From NCBI GenBank assembly GCA_018902385.1, contig JABSSW010000020.1, positions 379,546-443,545 of the forward strand: 64,000 nt of DNA, in the 5' to 3' direction. Positions 43,016 through 54,166 of the stretch are shown here, in pieces. Under the pieces are notes generated by a model. The model had not been told where the DNA came from, searched no databases, and saw only the letters and a list, made by a program, of their open reading frames with translations. The translations under genes and the position numbers were made by a program. The stretch's first letter is position 1; every line of letters begins with the position of its first letter. Origin of the DNA: Physcia stellaris (Eukaryota > Ascomycota > Lecanoromycetes > Caliciales > Physciaceae).

Positions 43016-44626
43016 TTCATAGAGTTAATCGGACCTTCTTTCAATGGCATCAAGTAACTTGTGGGGTTTCGAAAGCTTGCAAGTCGTGCTATCAATGGTC
43101 GAGTCGTGGATCACGAGTGGTGCAGCGCTGACTCTGGATGGCGAAGTGATTGATTGGTCGAAGCAGGGCTCCTGACTCGAAGCGTATTAGCTCCGAACAA
43201 CCTGTTTAGCGCCTCAATAGGAGATCTACGGATACGAGTTCCAGATACGGAAGCTCGTATAACAGCCTATATATATAAATCTCCAAGTAGGCCCATTAGT
43301 TCAATCAAGTTTTTGGCACCTTTCATGTTCCTGTAGGTGGCTCTCGGAGAAGCCAAGGAGTAATCTCACAACAAATGTAAAAGAGTGTCGCAAAGGGAAC
43401 TACGGGCACGAGAGATGCGGCAGGGAAGAGGGGGTCCCGTCCCATTTATGTTTAATGGAGTGAAGCTGCTGTGAAGAGAAGACTGGCAATTTATCCCCTG
43501 TATCTCCCTGAAGATGGTCACCATTTTTTTTAGCGCAAAACCCAACAAGAGGTGCTATACCTAGTAAATAATAAGCAAGAAGCTGAGAAGAGACCTTGAT
43601 CATCGAGCTGTCCATTCCCTACCATCAACTACGGTAAAAAGTAAATAGACCCGAAAGCTAGCGGGTTTTTGGGAGTCGGGCTTTATGGGGAGAACTGGAT
43701 GAGGGTTGAAGATCCGTGGTGTGAGTTAGAAGAATTGACAGAACGCGGGCTCTTTTACAGTATGTACAACACAATAACTCTCACTTACCAGAAGTTGAGG
43801 CTTTTCAGTTGAGGCTGGGCGAGTTGTCGCATAGGAGCTAAGGCCTTTGAACTTTCGCTTTCCGAATGTGATATCAAGCTAGGAACATAAGAACTGAGAA
43901 GAAGCCAGACAGGAGTAAATTGAGCCGTCTTGAGATGTTAAGAGTGGGAGGGCAAGGGATATTGTGAATGTTGTGAAGAAAAGTGAAGGGGATGGAGGCA
44001 GAAAAAGCGATGAGAAGCTCGAGTATGATGTTTGGTGTTATTGGAGAAGGGGATGGGATTCGCTTTGAATTGTTCTGACGGAGAAGAAGTAGCAGGACGA
44101 GTGAGGGTTTTTTTGAGAGTGAATGCGGGGAAGATAATAAGGGAGTCTACATAGACACCACTAGGGAGGGAGCCTCTCTATAGACTGTAGTATACACTGA
44201 ATATATATTCGCATTCATCCTTACCCCGAATACGGCATCAATTCAACGGTGCATCTGTTGAAATGTTATGGCACTTAGGATGTAATTGCTATGGAGGTGA
44301 TTGGAAAATTTATCCTAGTGCCAAGACGTGTGCCAAGACGCTAGAGGACTCAAGCGAAGTCCTCGAAAGACCTGCAGCTTCGAATCGCACTTATGCGCTA
44401 CTCTTTGCCCATTTCTTCGTCGTTGATGCAACCCAAGTCTGTGATCATGCTGTCATCATCAGCTGCATGTGGGGTATTGCTTTGGAGATCTGAGGTGTCA
44501 GATTCTGTGGAAGCGATCAGAGCTTCTGTGGCGACGTAGGAGCTGCGGCGTGCGACTGCCTCAGATGGCGCCCGGGATTTGCCGCATCTGCAGCCGCCCT
44601 GCGCATCAGTCCCTGCAATACAACCG
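43016..44626. other. intergenic between the two mobile elements
   Basis: No gene is firmly supported. A minus-strand frame from 43615 starts MDSSMIKVSSQLLAYYLLGIA, which looks like a secretion signal, but the rest has no cysteine pattern or family and no splice model I trust. Confidence 0.4.
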
Positions 44627-44634
44627 TAGGATTA
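44627..44634. other. target site duplication, left copy
   Basis: TAGGATTA directly precedes the left terminal repeat of the Mutator-like element and is repeated exactly at 47870-47877. Confidence 0.9.
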
Positions 44635-44768
44635 GGCTGCCAGTACGCGCACCCCCCATTCCGGTATGCGCACCCCCAGTCCGATACGCGCATCCTCCAT
44701 TCCGGTACACGCATTCTCTCTGTTCTAACCCTACGGCTATATCAACTTTTTCGTATTTGATGTTGAGT
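44635..44768. repeat. left terminal inverted repeat with 21-bp subrepeats
   Basis: It pairs with 47736-47869. Inside are about three subrepeats of about 21 bp (ACGCGCACCCCCCATTCCGGT, with variants containing CAGTCCG), which may be transposase-binding sites. Compared with the right copy it shows many C-to-T and some G-to-A differences, for example CATTCTCTCTGTTCTAACCC against CACCCCCCCTGCCCTAACCC. Confidence 0.88.
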
Positions 44769-45142
44769 TATTCGTGAAGTTTGCGATCGAAACATCTCGA
44801 TTTCGGTCGCATTTTTCGAATCACAGAAGAAGTGAAATATTTGCGATAAATATGCAAAAGAAATTTTCGAAAATTTGATGTAAAACAAATCAATTGAATG
44901 AAATGTTTTCAACTTTTTCGATTTAATTATTTTACATTTTCAATTTTTTTTTTTTCGATGCATCGCAAATCGATTCGTTCAAAAACGAAAATTTCGAATC
45001 AATGTATGTCGTTTTACAAGATTGATTGTTTTTATTCAATTGACATGTTCAAATTTTCGTTCAAATTCGATGTCTCGATCGACGTGATTTTGAAAAAGAA
45101 CACGCTAATTGAATTCGACGATGCTTTTTTTTTGCGTATTTC

Positions 45143-47638
45143 TTATTTTTCATCGCGTATTTCTCGTTTTCGTGTTTCGTCGCGATCACGTTGACGAGTT
45201 TCTGTATACACGTCTTGATGTTGAGTTTTCTTTTTTTCGAATGCGTGTAATTCTTGATTTTTTTCGCGTTGATTTTTTTTTCGTTCGTTGTTTTCTCGTT
45301 TTTTGCTTTTTCGTTTTCTGTTTCGTTGTTTTCGTTGACTTTGTCGTTCTTGTTCTAATTCATTTCGTTGCGTGACATCGTTTTGTTGATGACGTGTAAT
45401 TTGAAAACGTTTTTTCACATGTTCGAATCGCGAAAAGTTTCGTCGAGTAAATTTGATCGTTTTTTTCTGAATTTTTGTCATGAGTGATTTTTTTTTTTTA
45501 GTTTCTCGAAATCGTTTTTTTGTTTTCATTTTTTCAAAATCATTGACATCAAGAAGATCATCATCAATTAATTCGTTCTCGACGAAATCGTGTTTCTCAA
45601 TTGAAAATTCGATGTGATTGTCATTTTTCATGTTTTGAACAATAAATTCGACTTCAAAAGAAGTTTCAGATAACGCGTCGATTGAAAACTCGATGTGATT
45701 GTCATTTTTCATGTCTTGAACAATCAGTTCGACTTCGAAAGAAATTTCAAATATTGCGTTTTCGAGTCGCTCAATAATATTATCAAAGTTTTCTTGAATG
45801 ATGCGTTTGAATTTATTTTGTTCGTATTTTATTCACGAATTTTCGTCGTTTTTTGAAATGCGAAATTCATCATCTTTTTTTTCGATCATTTCGACAAGAA
45901 CGTGATTATCATCAAAAAGCTCGTTGATTTCGAACTGACGATGAGTTTCAATTTTTTCGATAAAAGATTTTTTGAAACGTCAATGAAAATGTACATTATC
46001 AATATGCAGTTGATCAACATCGTCGTTATATTTTGTCGTCGTCTTGATTTTGTGAACACAAAATAAATTCATGATTTTTCTGTATATTTTGATGCAAAAT
46101 TTTAACGATTGATGAGATGTTGCGATTTTGTAAAATTTTCATTGTTTATGCATCATTCACATAGCGTGAAATGTAATTCGATTTATTAAGAATTGAAAAA
46201 TTTTCGCTTTGAATGCATTAAATCGTTTCATTTTTTTTCTCTCAATATTGATGCGATAAATTTTCAATTGATTCATGATCATTATTTCAATGTCGTCGAC
46301 AACGATCATTAAGTCGTTCGTTGAGAATTTGATCATCGATTTCAATATTCGATGCATGATTTTCACACGAAAAATGATAATTGTATCGAAATGAAAAATT
46401 CGATTGATTCAAACTTTGCAAATCTTATTGCGAAAAAAAACGATTCAATTGTTTCGAACGTAATCGTAGCAATGTTCGTAAAAATTCGAAGAATCACGAT
46501 AATACGCATTTTCGAAATCATGCAAAATCGTTCGATATGCAAATTTATCGTGAACATACATCAAACGCTCGTAAATCGCATAGAAAATATTAAAATTTTT
46601 TTCGTTTTCGTCGAATTCGAATTTGCATCAAGCGCGAACGTTTCTGTTGACGTGAAATAAACAAAACAATGTTGTGATTTCAAAATATTCGATTTTTAAA
46701 ACGTTGATCAATGTTTCGTCACGATCAGTGACAACGACGATCGAATCTGAAAGATCGAGTGTTTTGTACAATTTCTTCAACTGTTGTAACATTCAACGAT
46801 ATATTTTCTCTTTTTTCGTTCAAATGAAAGCGAAATCGATGTAAAAAATAATATTTATGAAGATATGATCGACGATGTTTAACAAAAACATATCATATCG
46901 ATTGATTTTGTAAATACAATTCATTATAAGCATTTCGAAATTTTTGCATAAAATATTCATCATTTTTTTGTTCACAAAAAACAATATTTTCACACGTTTG
47001 AAGTTCGCGACGAATTGTACTTTCACGTATCATTTTTTTCGATAGAGAGCACGTAATATGATTTGAGTTAAATTGTATTTATTCAGTCTATTTCGCTTGA
47101 TGATTTTTTTGACATTTCAAATATTTTGATTTTGAAAAAAACAATTGAAATTTTTCTGACGAAAAATGATAAAAATTTGTGCAAATGTATTTATTTTTTG
47201 TTAACATCGTTTGCAAATAAACGAAAATATTGAACATTGATTGTTTCTCGAAAGGCGATCAATTTTATCAAGCATATTTTTCGTCAACTTTTCATTACGA
47301 TATTGAAATTGAGTCGAAATTTCTATATTCTCGTGATTATGATTTTCACGAACGACTGTAAGCGTTCAAATCTCGATAATTATGTAATAAATGACGTTGA
47401 ATTTGAAAAAACAATCGCATTTTTTCGTGAACGTTTTTTTCGTCGTGATATCGTTTTGTTTGAAAAAATCGCTTCGATTGCAATCAATGACTATCTTTTT
47501 AAAAGTTTTGATTTTTGAATTCGTTCTAAATCGTTTTTTAACAATTGCATAGTCGTGACGCTTTGCGTGAACATGAACAACTTGTTCAAAATTTTCAATT
47601 GACGCGTAATCGTTTTCGGCAAATGATAGTAAATTCAT
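45143..47638 (-). pseudogene. RIP-degraded MULE transposase
   Basis: From the ATG at 47638 the minus strand reads MNLLSFAENDYASIENFEQ and then HAKRHDYAIVKKRFRTN and CDCFFKF, the FAR1-like DNA-binding start of fungal MULE transposases (open to 47366). Around 46820-47026 the MULE domain is recognisable: MLIMNCIYKINRYDMFLLNIV followed by FYIDFAFI. Families have Asp where this reads N (MN-C-x-YK), and Thr, Pro and Gly positions have become Ile, Phe and Asp. This is exactly what C-to-T on either strand produces. Around 46157-46366 LMIVVDDIEIMIMNQLK matches a conserved helix after the catalytic domain. The end, 45143-45712, is Lys/Arg/Glu-rich. Several stops separate these pieces. It is inactive. 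Confidence 0.82.
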
Positions 47639-47735
47639 GATGTTGTGAGATTGAAAAGATGTGAATTGCAAAAAGTAAACGTGACAAGTAAATTGGCGGA
47701 GAAGCGGCCGGAACAACTATAATCCGGACATCAAA

Positions 47736-47869
47736 TTCAACACCAGGTACGAAAAAGTTGGTATAGCCGTAGGGTTAGGGCAGGGGGGGTGCGTGTACCG
47801 GAATGGAGGGTGCGCGTACCGGACTGGGAGGTGCGCATACCGGAATGGGGGGTGCGCGTACTGGCAGCC
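47736..47869. repeat. right terminal inverted repeat, little mutated
   Basis: This is the inverted partner of 44635-44768. It keeps C/G at nearly all positions where the left copy has T/A, so it is close to the ancestral sequence. It ends at 47869, followed by TAGGATTA. Confidence 0.88.
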
Positions 47870-47877
47870 TAGGATTA
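47870..47877. other. target site duplication, right copy
   Basis: This is the exact copy of TAGGATTA at 44627-44634. Confidence 0.9.
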
Positions 47878-48168
47878 TCCTGCAGCTATGGATGTCTTGG
47901 TCCTGCAGCCACCATGAAGTGCTTACATGATGTTAGACACTTCATCCCCCGCAGTCCTCCTGGTCAAAATCACTCTAGGTTCGGACTCTTATTATCATAC
48001 TAGCTAAGTGGAAGTTCTGCGATTTCTCTGTCTTTTAGCTGCCCACGATCAGTCAAATCAATTGGAGATATTCTTCTCGAGCTCGCTTTTCACGAGTATC
48101 GCTTGCACCGTTGTTGTTTTTCCAACGACCTTATCAACCAAAAGTGCAGCGCTTTCTGATTTAGCTCA

Positions 48169-50823
48169 ATGGAACACTTACCCTACCCTAAAGATGTTGC
48201 GTCAGCAGGGCCTGGGCCTGTGCCATTCGTCTGCAAAGAAGCCTATGATGGAGGTCCGTTCCTGACGTATCCGCTGCGTAGGAAGGAACCAAACCCACTG
48301 GCCAACGGGACTGAAATGGTGGATACGGTTTCTAATCAGGTATCTTCGCAGCCCGTTGCAAGACTGGAGGCCTTCATACAGACATGGCTCTTCTTTGGAC
48401 TTTTGCAGGAAATATTTGGTGATCTATTCGACGCGTCACAGTTTGTGCGGCCCGCCGCCTCGACAAATGAAACTCGAAATGTATCGAAAACTAGTCAATT
48501 GGTGTCAGTCCTGAAATCATGGATGGCCTTCGGTCCTCGGAAGGTATTGGACACTAGTCAGCTAGTGTCAATCGTTGAGAAGTGGATGAACCGGGTTGAA
48601 TTGTCGAGGGACTCCCAGGACGAAAAGCGATCGCAGTACGAGCATGTAGCTTCTTGTCTTCGTCTGACAGTAACCGTTCTGCAAACCGTCAAAGCCAACG
48701 TGCGGCCAGATTTCAACCCTTGGATACGACTATCCATCGCCACCATCGGTGAATTGCTAACCCAGGCTGCGAATTGGGCATATGAAATCGATTTCGGAAA
48801 GGATAATAAATGTCCTGGGAATTGGAACCTTGTGTCTGAGCAGCCTCAAATGTTTGATCAGATGAAAAGAAATGGTCTCTGTCCCTCCGAGATCCATCGA
48901 CTCCGCAGCTCGCATCTGACATTACAGACGTTGAACTTCTTGAGTTGGATGAGGAAAGAGGCGCCAGGCATGGGACACCAAAACTGTACTGAACGGATCT
49001 GCCGGGCCAGCCATAACAACCTTGGGCAGTACGTCGCAAAGCATCAACATCAAGATTGTCAATGCACCAACTTTCTGGTAGATGTACCAGAGACGATCCG
49101 TATTCTGTCACGAGGTCTACTGCCATTGCTGAGAATAAAGCCAGGATCGACCACTGAGGACATTCGGGTCGACGTTGTTGAGGCATCGTCAAATCTCAAA
49201 TATATCGCCCTATCTCACGTTGTAAGGGCACTGATTTCTTGACTTCTTGACACCGATACTAACACTATTGAATAGTGGGCCGATGGACTCGGGAATCCGT
49301 ACTCCAATTCTTTACCCAAATGCCAGCTGCAGCTTTTGTATGAACTTTCACGCCCTTTCGCTGATATGGAAAATGAAGATGATATGCTCTTCTGGATTGA
49401 TACTCTGTGCTGCCCCGTCGAACCTCCGGAGGCCAAAGCTATGTCGCTCAGTCTAATGAAAGTTCCCTATACTAGCGCTTCGCACGTTTTGGTTCTCGAA
49501 AACTCCCTTCGAGATCTGAAAACCTCGAACCTTGATCCTACAGAAATCTGCATGCGAATCTTCACTTCAGGATGGATGCGCAGATTATGGACGCTACAAG
49601 AAGGCGCTCTGCCCGGCAAACTCTGGTTTCAGTTCAAAGACTCAGTGAGAGAGCTGCGGCAGACGTGGCTAAAAGCCATGGAGATATATAATACCGAGAT
49701 TGGTCGTAGATGGCTTGCTCATGATATCACGATACTTTACCAAGATTTGCGAAACTTTTTCCACTCGGAAGGAGAGTGGGCTTTTGACCGCAGTTTAGAA
49801 TCTGTGGATAGTGCATTGCAATTCCGCTCTGTCAGCGTCGCTTCTGACGAACCTTTACTAATTGCAGGTCTATTGAAGCTTGACACGGCTTTCATCCTTG
49901 ATGGATCCGAAGACTCAAGGATGCAACGTCTGTGGTCATTGATACCTTCCGTTCCCAAAGGAATCCCTAAAAATGTCCTTTTCAATCGCGGCTCAAGGCT
50001 TCCCCAGTCCGGCTTTCGGTGGGCGCCGGCATCCCTGCTATCTTTTACAGGTGACCGAGATGGAAGTTTACGCAGTACAGATATCGATGAGTACTCAGGG
50101 ACTTTGACACCGGCTGGTCTTCAGATTCATCTTGCTGCATTTCCATTGAAAATGGCTGCAGCACCCAAGGGCTTGCCCAAGAATCCTTGGAACATGTTCA
50201 ACAATGTGACAGATAACACCATTTTCTGTAGATACGGGGACGGAGTATGGCTTCAGATCTGGGAAAAGTATAGTGACCAAAGCGTGGACTCTAACCAAGA
50301 TCGCCCGTCTCTGCTTGGAATCCTAAGAAAAGCATCTCGGTCGTACACATTGCTGTTAGCATCCCCTTTCCACTTCGATGGGAGTCATGAGACGTCTGAG
50401 GCCCTGCTGGTACATGACGGTGATGATCAAGATCAAGACAGTGTTCGGAAGGTAATCTCGGATATAATTGTCGGTATAGGAATCACACCAGGGAATTCGA
50501 AGATATTCCTCGAAGCTGCCTTTCAAACTTCGCGAATGCTTCTTAACGATGAGATCACAAGTCAATATATTGATCTCGGCATCGAAGACGAAAAGGTTCA
50601 GAAAGAGCACCCTGGGTATATGAACCTGGAACCAATCCTCTCACAAAAGCTGTTTGATCTAGCCGCAGGCATCAAGGACCCCCAAATCCTGGCCGCGATA
50701 CAGACGCAGAATAGCAAAGGTAGCAATACGTTCTTCCCAGTGTTCACAGCTCGTGCCTACTTGGGGTTGCATTGCGACCTGGCGCCAATGCTACCTAAGA
50801 CCAGAGAATGGTGTGTCGATTGA
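48169..50823 (+). CDS. HET-domain (heterokaryon incompatibility) protein
   Basis: Two exons, 48169-49221 and 49276-50823, are joined across a 54-nt phase-0 intron (GTAAGG ... TTGAATAG) to give 866 residues. The intron splits the HET hallmark: exon 1 ends LKYIALSHV and exon 2 begins WADGLGNPYSNSLPKCQL, together the classical ALSHVW-x-DGLGN motif (residues about 346-358). FWIDTLCCPVEPPEAKAMSL and SGWMRRLWTLQEGAL, later HET blocks, follow. The first 330 residues contain a Cys/His-containing segment (CTERICRASHNN and HQHQDCQC). The C-terminal 400 residues show no known domain. HET proteins trigger programmed cell death on fusion with genetically different hyphae. The gene starts about 300 bp from the end of the Mutator-like element, so that element may supply or disturb its promoter. 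Confidence 0.92.
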
Positions 50824-51276
50824 AGCAAGCACTATGGTAGTGGGTTCGTACCTTGGGCTCCACAGTTATCCCAGTGGTTGTCGACGGGTGATAAGAGTTT
50901 GCTGAAATATACGAACTACTTGCTGCCTATGAATCGTGGTAGCAATCTGATACCAAAGATCCACAACAAACCACGATAGGGATGAATAGATCCTGCCATC
51001 CAACCCAGAGTCACCGCAACTCTCATCTAGCAACTGCACGATGACAAACAGACGTGTTGAGAATCCGTGCCCAAAACTTGCAGGAGATAAGGTCCAGGGC
51101 CACTTTTTAACACACGCCAATTGGACCGTCGAGCTTGTACACCACGCCGCAACCGTCCGGTCCAAGCCTCCCGCCGGGTTTCCCCGACCTCCATAACTCG
51201 CCAGCATCACGCTTGGGCGTTGGGGCGGCGGACCAGACGGAAGAGAGCTGGTACCGGGTTCACTGGCGGAGTTGGG
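50824..51276. other. intergenic
   Basis: This is convergent spacer between the HET gene and the small cysteine-rich relic. No gene is supported. Confidence 0.45.
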
Positions 51277-51690
51277 TTAAGAGGTAGTGGGCTGGGAACA
51301 TGTGCAGTATTGTTGACAGCGTGAGCCTGCTCCCGGAACGTAATCATGCGTTTGCAATGGACCACTGATGCACTTGGCGGCGGCATAGTTGATGCAGTCG
51401 TCTAGAATGGAGCCACTGTAGCCTGGAGCATTGCAGGTGAGGCCCCCCTATCGTGCATAGAGTTAGCTTTGTTGCGATACGAGATAGAAGGATGTTGCTA
51501 CTAATGGTTTAGATGAATCTGGCAATGGTGTGCGGTCGAGGATAGATCTACCTGCTGTCGAGGCTGCCAGTGAGGTCAGGGCGAAAGCGGTAAAGATCTT
51601 TGAGGTCGCGAAGAATATAGTGAGGGTCTGGAGTGGGAAATAGCTTGTGTGGATATTCTCAACCGGGAGTGGAGAAGATTGGCGACGGAA
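51277..51690 (-). pseudogene. small cysteine-rich secreted protein, start and frame lost
   Basis: Exon 51447-51277 encodes a convincing C-terminal part (GGLTCNAPGYSGSILDDC, then AAAKCISG and CQQYCTCSQ), with six cysteines in 56 residues. Upstream, past a 104-nt intron with ideal signals (donor GTAGAT, branch GCTAAC, acceptor ATAG), lies a hydrophobic stretch TLTIFFATSKIFTAFALTSL like a signal peptide. But that exon has no ATG in frame, and its end is in the wrong phase for the cysteine exon. A point change at the start plus a small indel, or a wrong exon model, would explain this. No family is recognised. Confidence 0.45.
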
Positions 51691-52437
51691 TATATTGAAT
51701 GGAATATGAGCCTAGTTGATCGAACATTTATATAGAACGAAGTGAGAATGCCTAAATAGCTTTATATGTACATGGAAAGCAGACTGGGATACTCATTAAT
51801 ATGGTTTTGTCACAGATGACCGGGACTAAAGGTGCGGCATCCATGGCTGAGACCGTCAAGCCCCATTCCGCGTTTTCTCGTTCCCACATCGAAACGCTCC
51901 CTACTGCACATACAGTACTGCGATGTCCGGGACGAAGTCTGGAAGCCAAAATAAGTTAACGAAATCTATTGCAGTTTAACCTCGATGACAGTCGATAGAA
52001 TTAGAGGGATGAAAATTGAATGCTGGATGAAGGCGATTGTTTATAGCGGTTCTTTTATGGGAATGGGAAAACTTCACATCACAAACATGTAAATACGTAG
52101 ATCTCGACGACACCGTTTCAGAAGCCCCTGGGGTCAGGTATCGCGTATACGTAGCAGATTTGGGTCCCCAACCCTGAATAAGTAGACTTGTCTGATGAGA
52201 CAGTGAATAATCAAGGAGAGATCTCTTGTAAGAAATGGATTGTCATGATTTGAATATTGAACGATAAACGCGCTGATTGGTCAACAAGCGCTCCTTGGCG
52301 AATGAACAACAGTGATTGGTCAATTAGCCGATCTGGCCAGGTACCTTGGGTTCAACGGCTGAACACCGAATTGGTCTTATCATCAGCTTTCCTGCAAGGC
52401 ATTTGACCTTGTCGGACCTCGAGACGCTGGTTAAACG
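51691..52437. other. divergent intergenic region
   Basis: No gene is supported. It should include the sideroflexin promoter at its right end. Short direct repeats around TGATTGGTCAA (52275 and 52312) lie about 130-160 bp upstream of the sideroflexin start. CCAAT read in reverse (ATTGG) occurs three times here and could bind the CCAAT-binding complex. Confidence 0.4.
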
Positions 52438-53749
52438 ATGTCCGCATCTCTTCCGGGCAATCGCGATATACCAGCTTCGCAGTACGATCTTAACACGTAC
52501 TGGGGACGCGTCAAGCAATCAGCCCAGATATCTGATCCTAGGTGAGGAACCCTCGGGAACAGACTTGACATACCTCAGCATGCCTCAATGTGGTAGGTAG
52601 ACCGCCACCAGCCTGTTTCCTGTCGTTCCTCAACCCAGAATGTCCCGATCCGAGGCTCCAATGCTAATTATATCAGAACGCTCTTCGTCTCCGCTGCCGG
52701 CCTTCAAAATGCGAAAAGTTTGGTCTCGGCCTACAAGCAGGGACAGGAGAAATCGATGACTCCGGAGTTATGGCGGGCAAAGAAGATTGTGGACTCTACA
52801 CTGCATCCTGGTATGTCCGACATGTGCGGCTGGGGGATCGAAGCCGGCTTATTCGTCTTAGACACGGGGCAGCCTGTCTTCTTACCTTTCAGGATGTCCT
52901 GCTTCGTCATCTCAAATCTGGTCGTCACCGCTGGCATGCTCACGCCCGGCCTCACTGTAAGATTCCACCACACTTGCAGTTTGGATCATAATCTTAAAGG
53001 CTGACGTTTCGCTAGACGACCGGCACACTGCTTTGGCAGATAACAAACCAATCACTGAACGTCGCCATCAACAGCGCCAATGCCAACAAGTCCACCTCGC
53101 TTTCCACTTCTACCCTGGTCAAATCCTACTTCCTCGCTGTCTCCGCTTCTTGCTCTGTCGCACTTGGCCTCAATGCGCTGGTACCTCGCCTGCGCAGAGT
53201 ATCGCCCGCTACCCGAACAATCCTCACTCGCCTCGTGCCATTCGCTGCAGTAGCAACTGCGGGTGCATTGAACGTTTTCCTTATGAGGGGGGAGGAGATA
53301 AGACAAGGCATAGACATATTTCCTGCTTTGAGCGAGGAGGAGAAAAGGAAGAAGGAGAATGAAGGCAAGGAGGTACAGAGCCTAGGCAAGAGCAAGAAGG
53401 CAGCTACACTGGCCGTAGGGGAAACGGCTGTCAGTCGGGTCCTGAATTCTACCCCAATAATGGTTCTGCCACCATTGGTTCTGGTAAGGTTACAAAAGAC
53501 CGAATGGTTGAAGGCGCGGCCGCGGATGGTGCTACCGGTCAACTTAGGCAAGTTGGAATACATGGGTCTCATAATCTGACAGCATGTTAATGAAGACTAG
53601 GACTGATCCTCACAACTTCGATATTTGCGCTGCCGTTGGCTTTAGCAGCATTTCCCCAGAGGCAGGCAATCGATGTACATAGATTGGAGGAAAACTTTTG
53701 GGGTCAGGGAGGTGAGGAGGGAAAAGTAGAATTCAACCGGGGGATCTGA
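52438..53749 (+). CDS. fsf1: sideroflexin (mitochondrial serine/tricarboxylate carrier family)
   Basis: Five exons, 52438-52541, 52677-52810, 52862-52956, 53016-53547 and 53601-53749, give 337 residues, the family length. The start MSASLPGNRDIPASQYDLNT leads into TYWGRVKQ, DPRTLFVS, ELWRAKKIVDSTLHPDTGQP, VFLPFRMSCFVISNLVVTAG, LLWQITNQSLNVAINSANAN, KSYFLAVSASCSVALGLN and, after the last intron, GLILTTSIFALPLALAAFPQ. These are the sideroflexin signature blocks, with about four to five membrane helices in the inner mitochondrial membrane. Human SFXN1 imports serine into mitochondria; fungal Fsf1 is the orthologue class. Intron 2 (51 nt) is in frame and has no stop, so retention would insert 17 residues. 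The last intron begins GC, not GT (TAG|GCAAGT ... ACTAG); no GT alternative keeps frame. A MRGEEIRQGIDIFP block precedes a charged linker. Confidence 0.93.
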
Positions 53750-54166
53750 TACTCGGTGATTGCCATGTTAAAACGAATAATGCAGCTCGTGGCATGTCGC
53801 TCAAGCATGAGACACTACGAGTATTGGTGGAAATATACACCGATCGCATGATATATGCTGTACATGGCACTGGACTTCCTGAGTGATACCTTCATCGTCC
53901 AAATGCTGTAACGGCTCCACAGACATTTGTCCCGGTCTAAGCGTATCTTACATACTACTAAGCAGTAAAGTATTTAGTACGTCTTGGTCTAGATTTCTTC
54001 CAACTCTCTTAGGTAATCTCTCCGTCCGGAATTTCTCTTCATCGACCGGCGGGAAATCTCACAAAACAGCAACATCAAGTTTAATTCAAAAGCGACCTTA
54101 CTAATCTCTTGAAGCCTAACACCTTCTTCATGATCTCTCTGCGGTTGATGCGTGCTGATCATCATC
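53750..54166. other. intergenic
   Basis: This is 3' flank of the sideroflexin gene and promoter of the NACHT gene. Nothing else was recognised. Confidence 0.45.

Larger units (their letters stand above)
44635..47869. mobile_element. complete Mutator-like element, RIP-degraded
   Basis: The 3,235-bp element has terminal inverted repeats of about 134 bp, both starting GGCTGCCAGTACGCGCACCC, and an exact 8-bp target duplication TAGGATTA on each side. The interior is strikingly AT-rich compared with flanking DNA, as RIP leaves it. On the minus strand it carries the remains of a transposase with a FAR1-type start and a MULE domain, listed separately. The TIR/TSD structure alone would also fit hAT elements, which have 8-bp duplications. 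The MULE-like protein blocks decide for Mutator. Confidence 0.9.

Noticed and set aside
43400-43615. Possible small secreted protein starting MDSSMIKV
   Set aside because: The signal-like start is plausible, but the rest has no cysteine pattern, family or usable splice model.
45143-47518. Many AT-rich open frames read as independent genes
   Set aside because: They lie inside the RIP-degraded Mutator-like element. Recognisable pieces all belong to one minus-strand transposase.
44635-47869. hAT element (8-bp target duplication)
   Set aside because: The TSD length fits, but the coding remains match FAR1/MULE blocks and not a hAT transposase.
52811-52861. Read-through of sideroflexin intron 2 as coding
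   Set aside because: It is open and in frame, but starts GTATGT and ends TTAG, and its removal restores the conserved STLHPDTGQPVFLP block.
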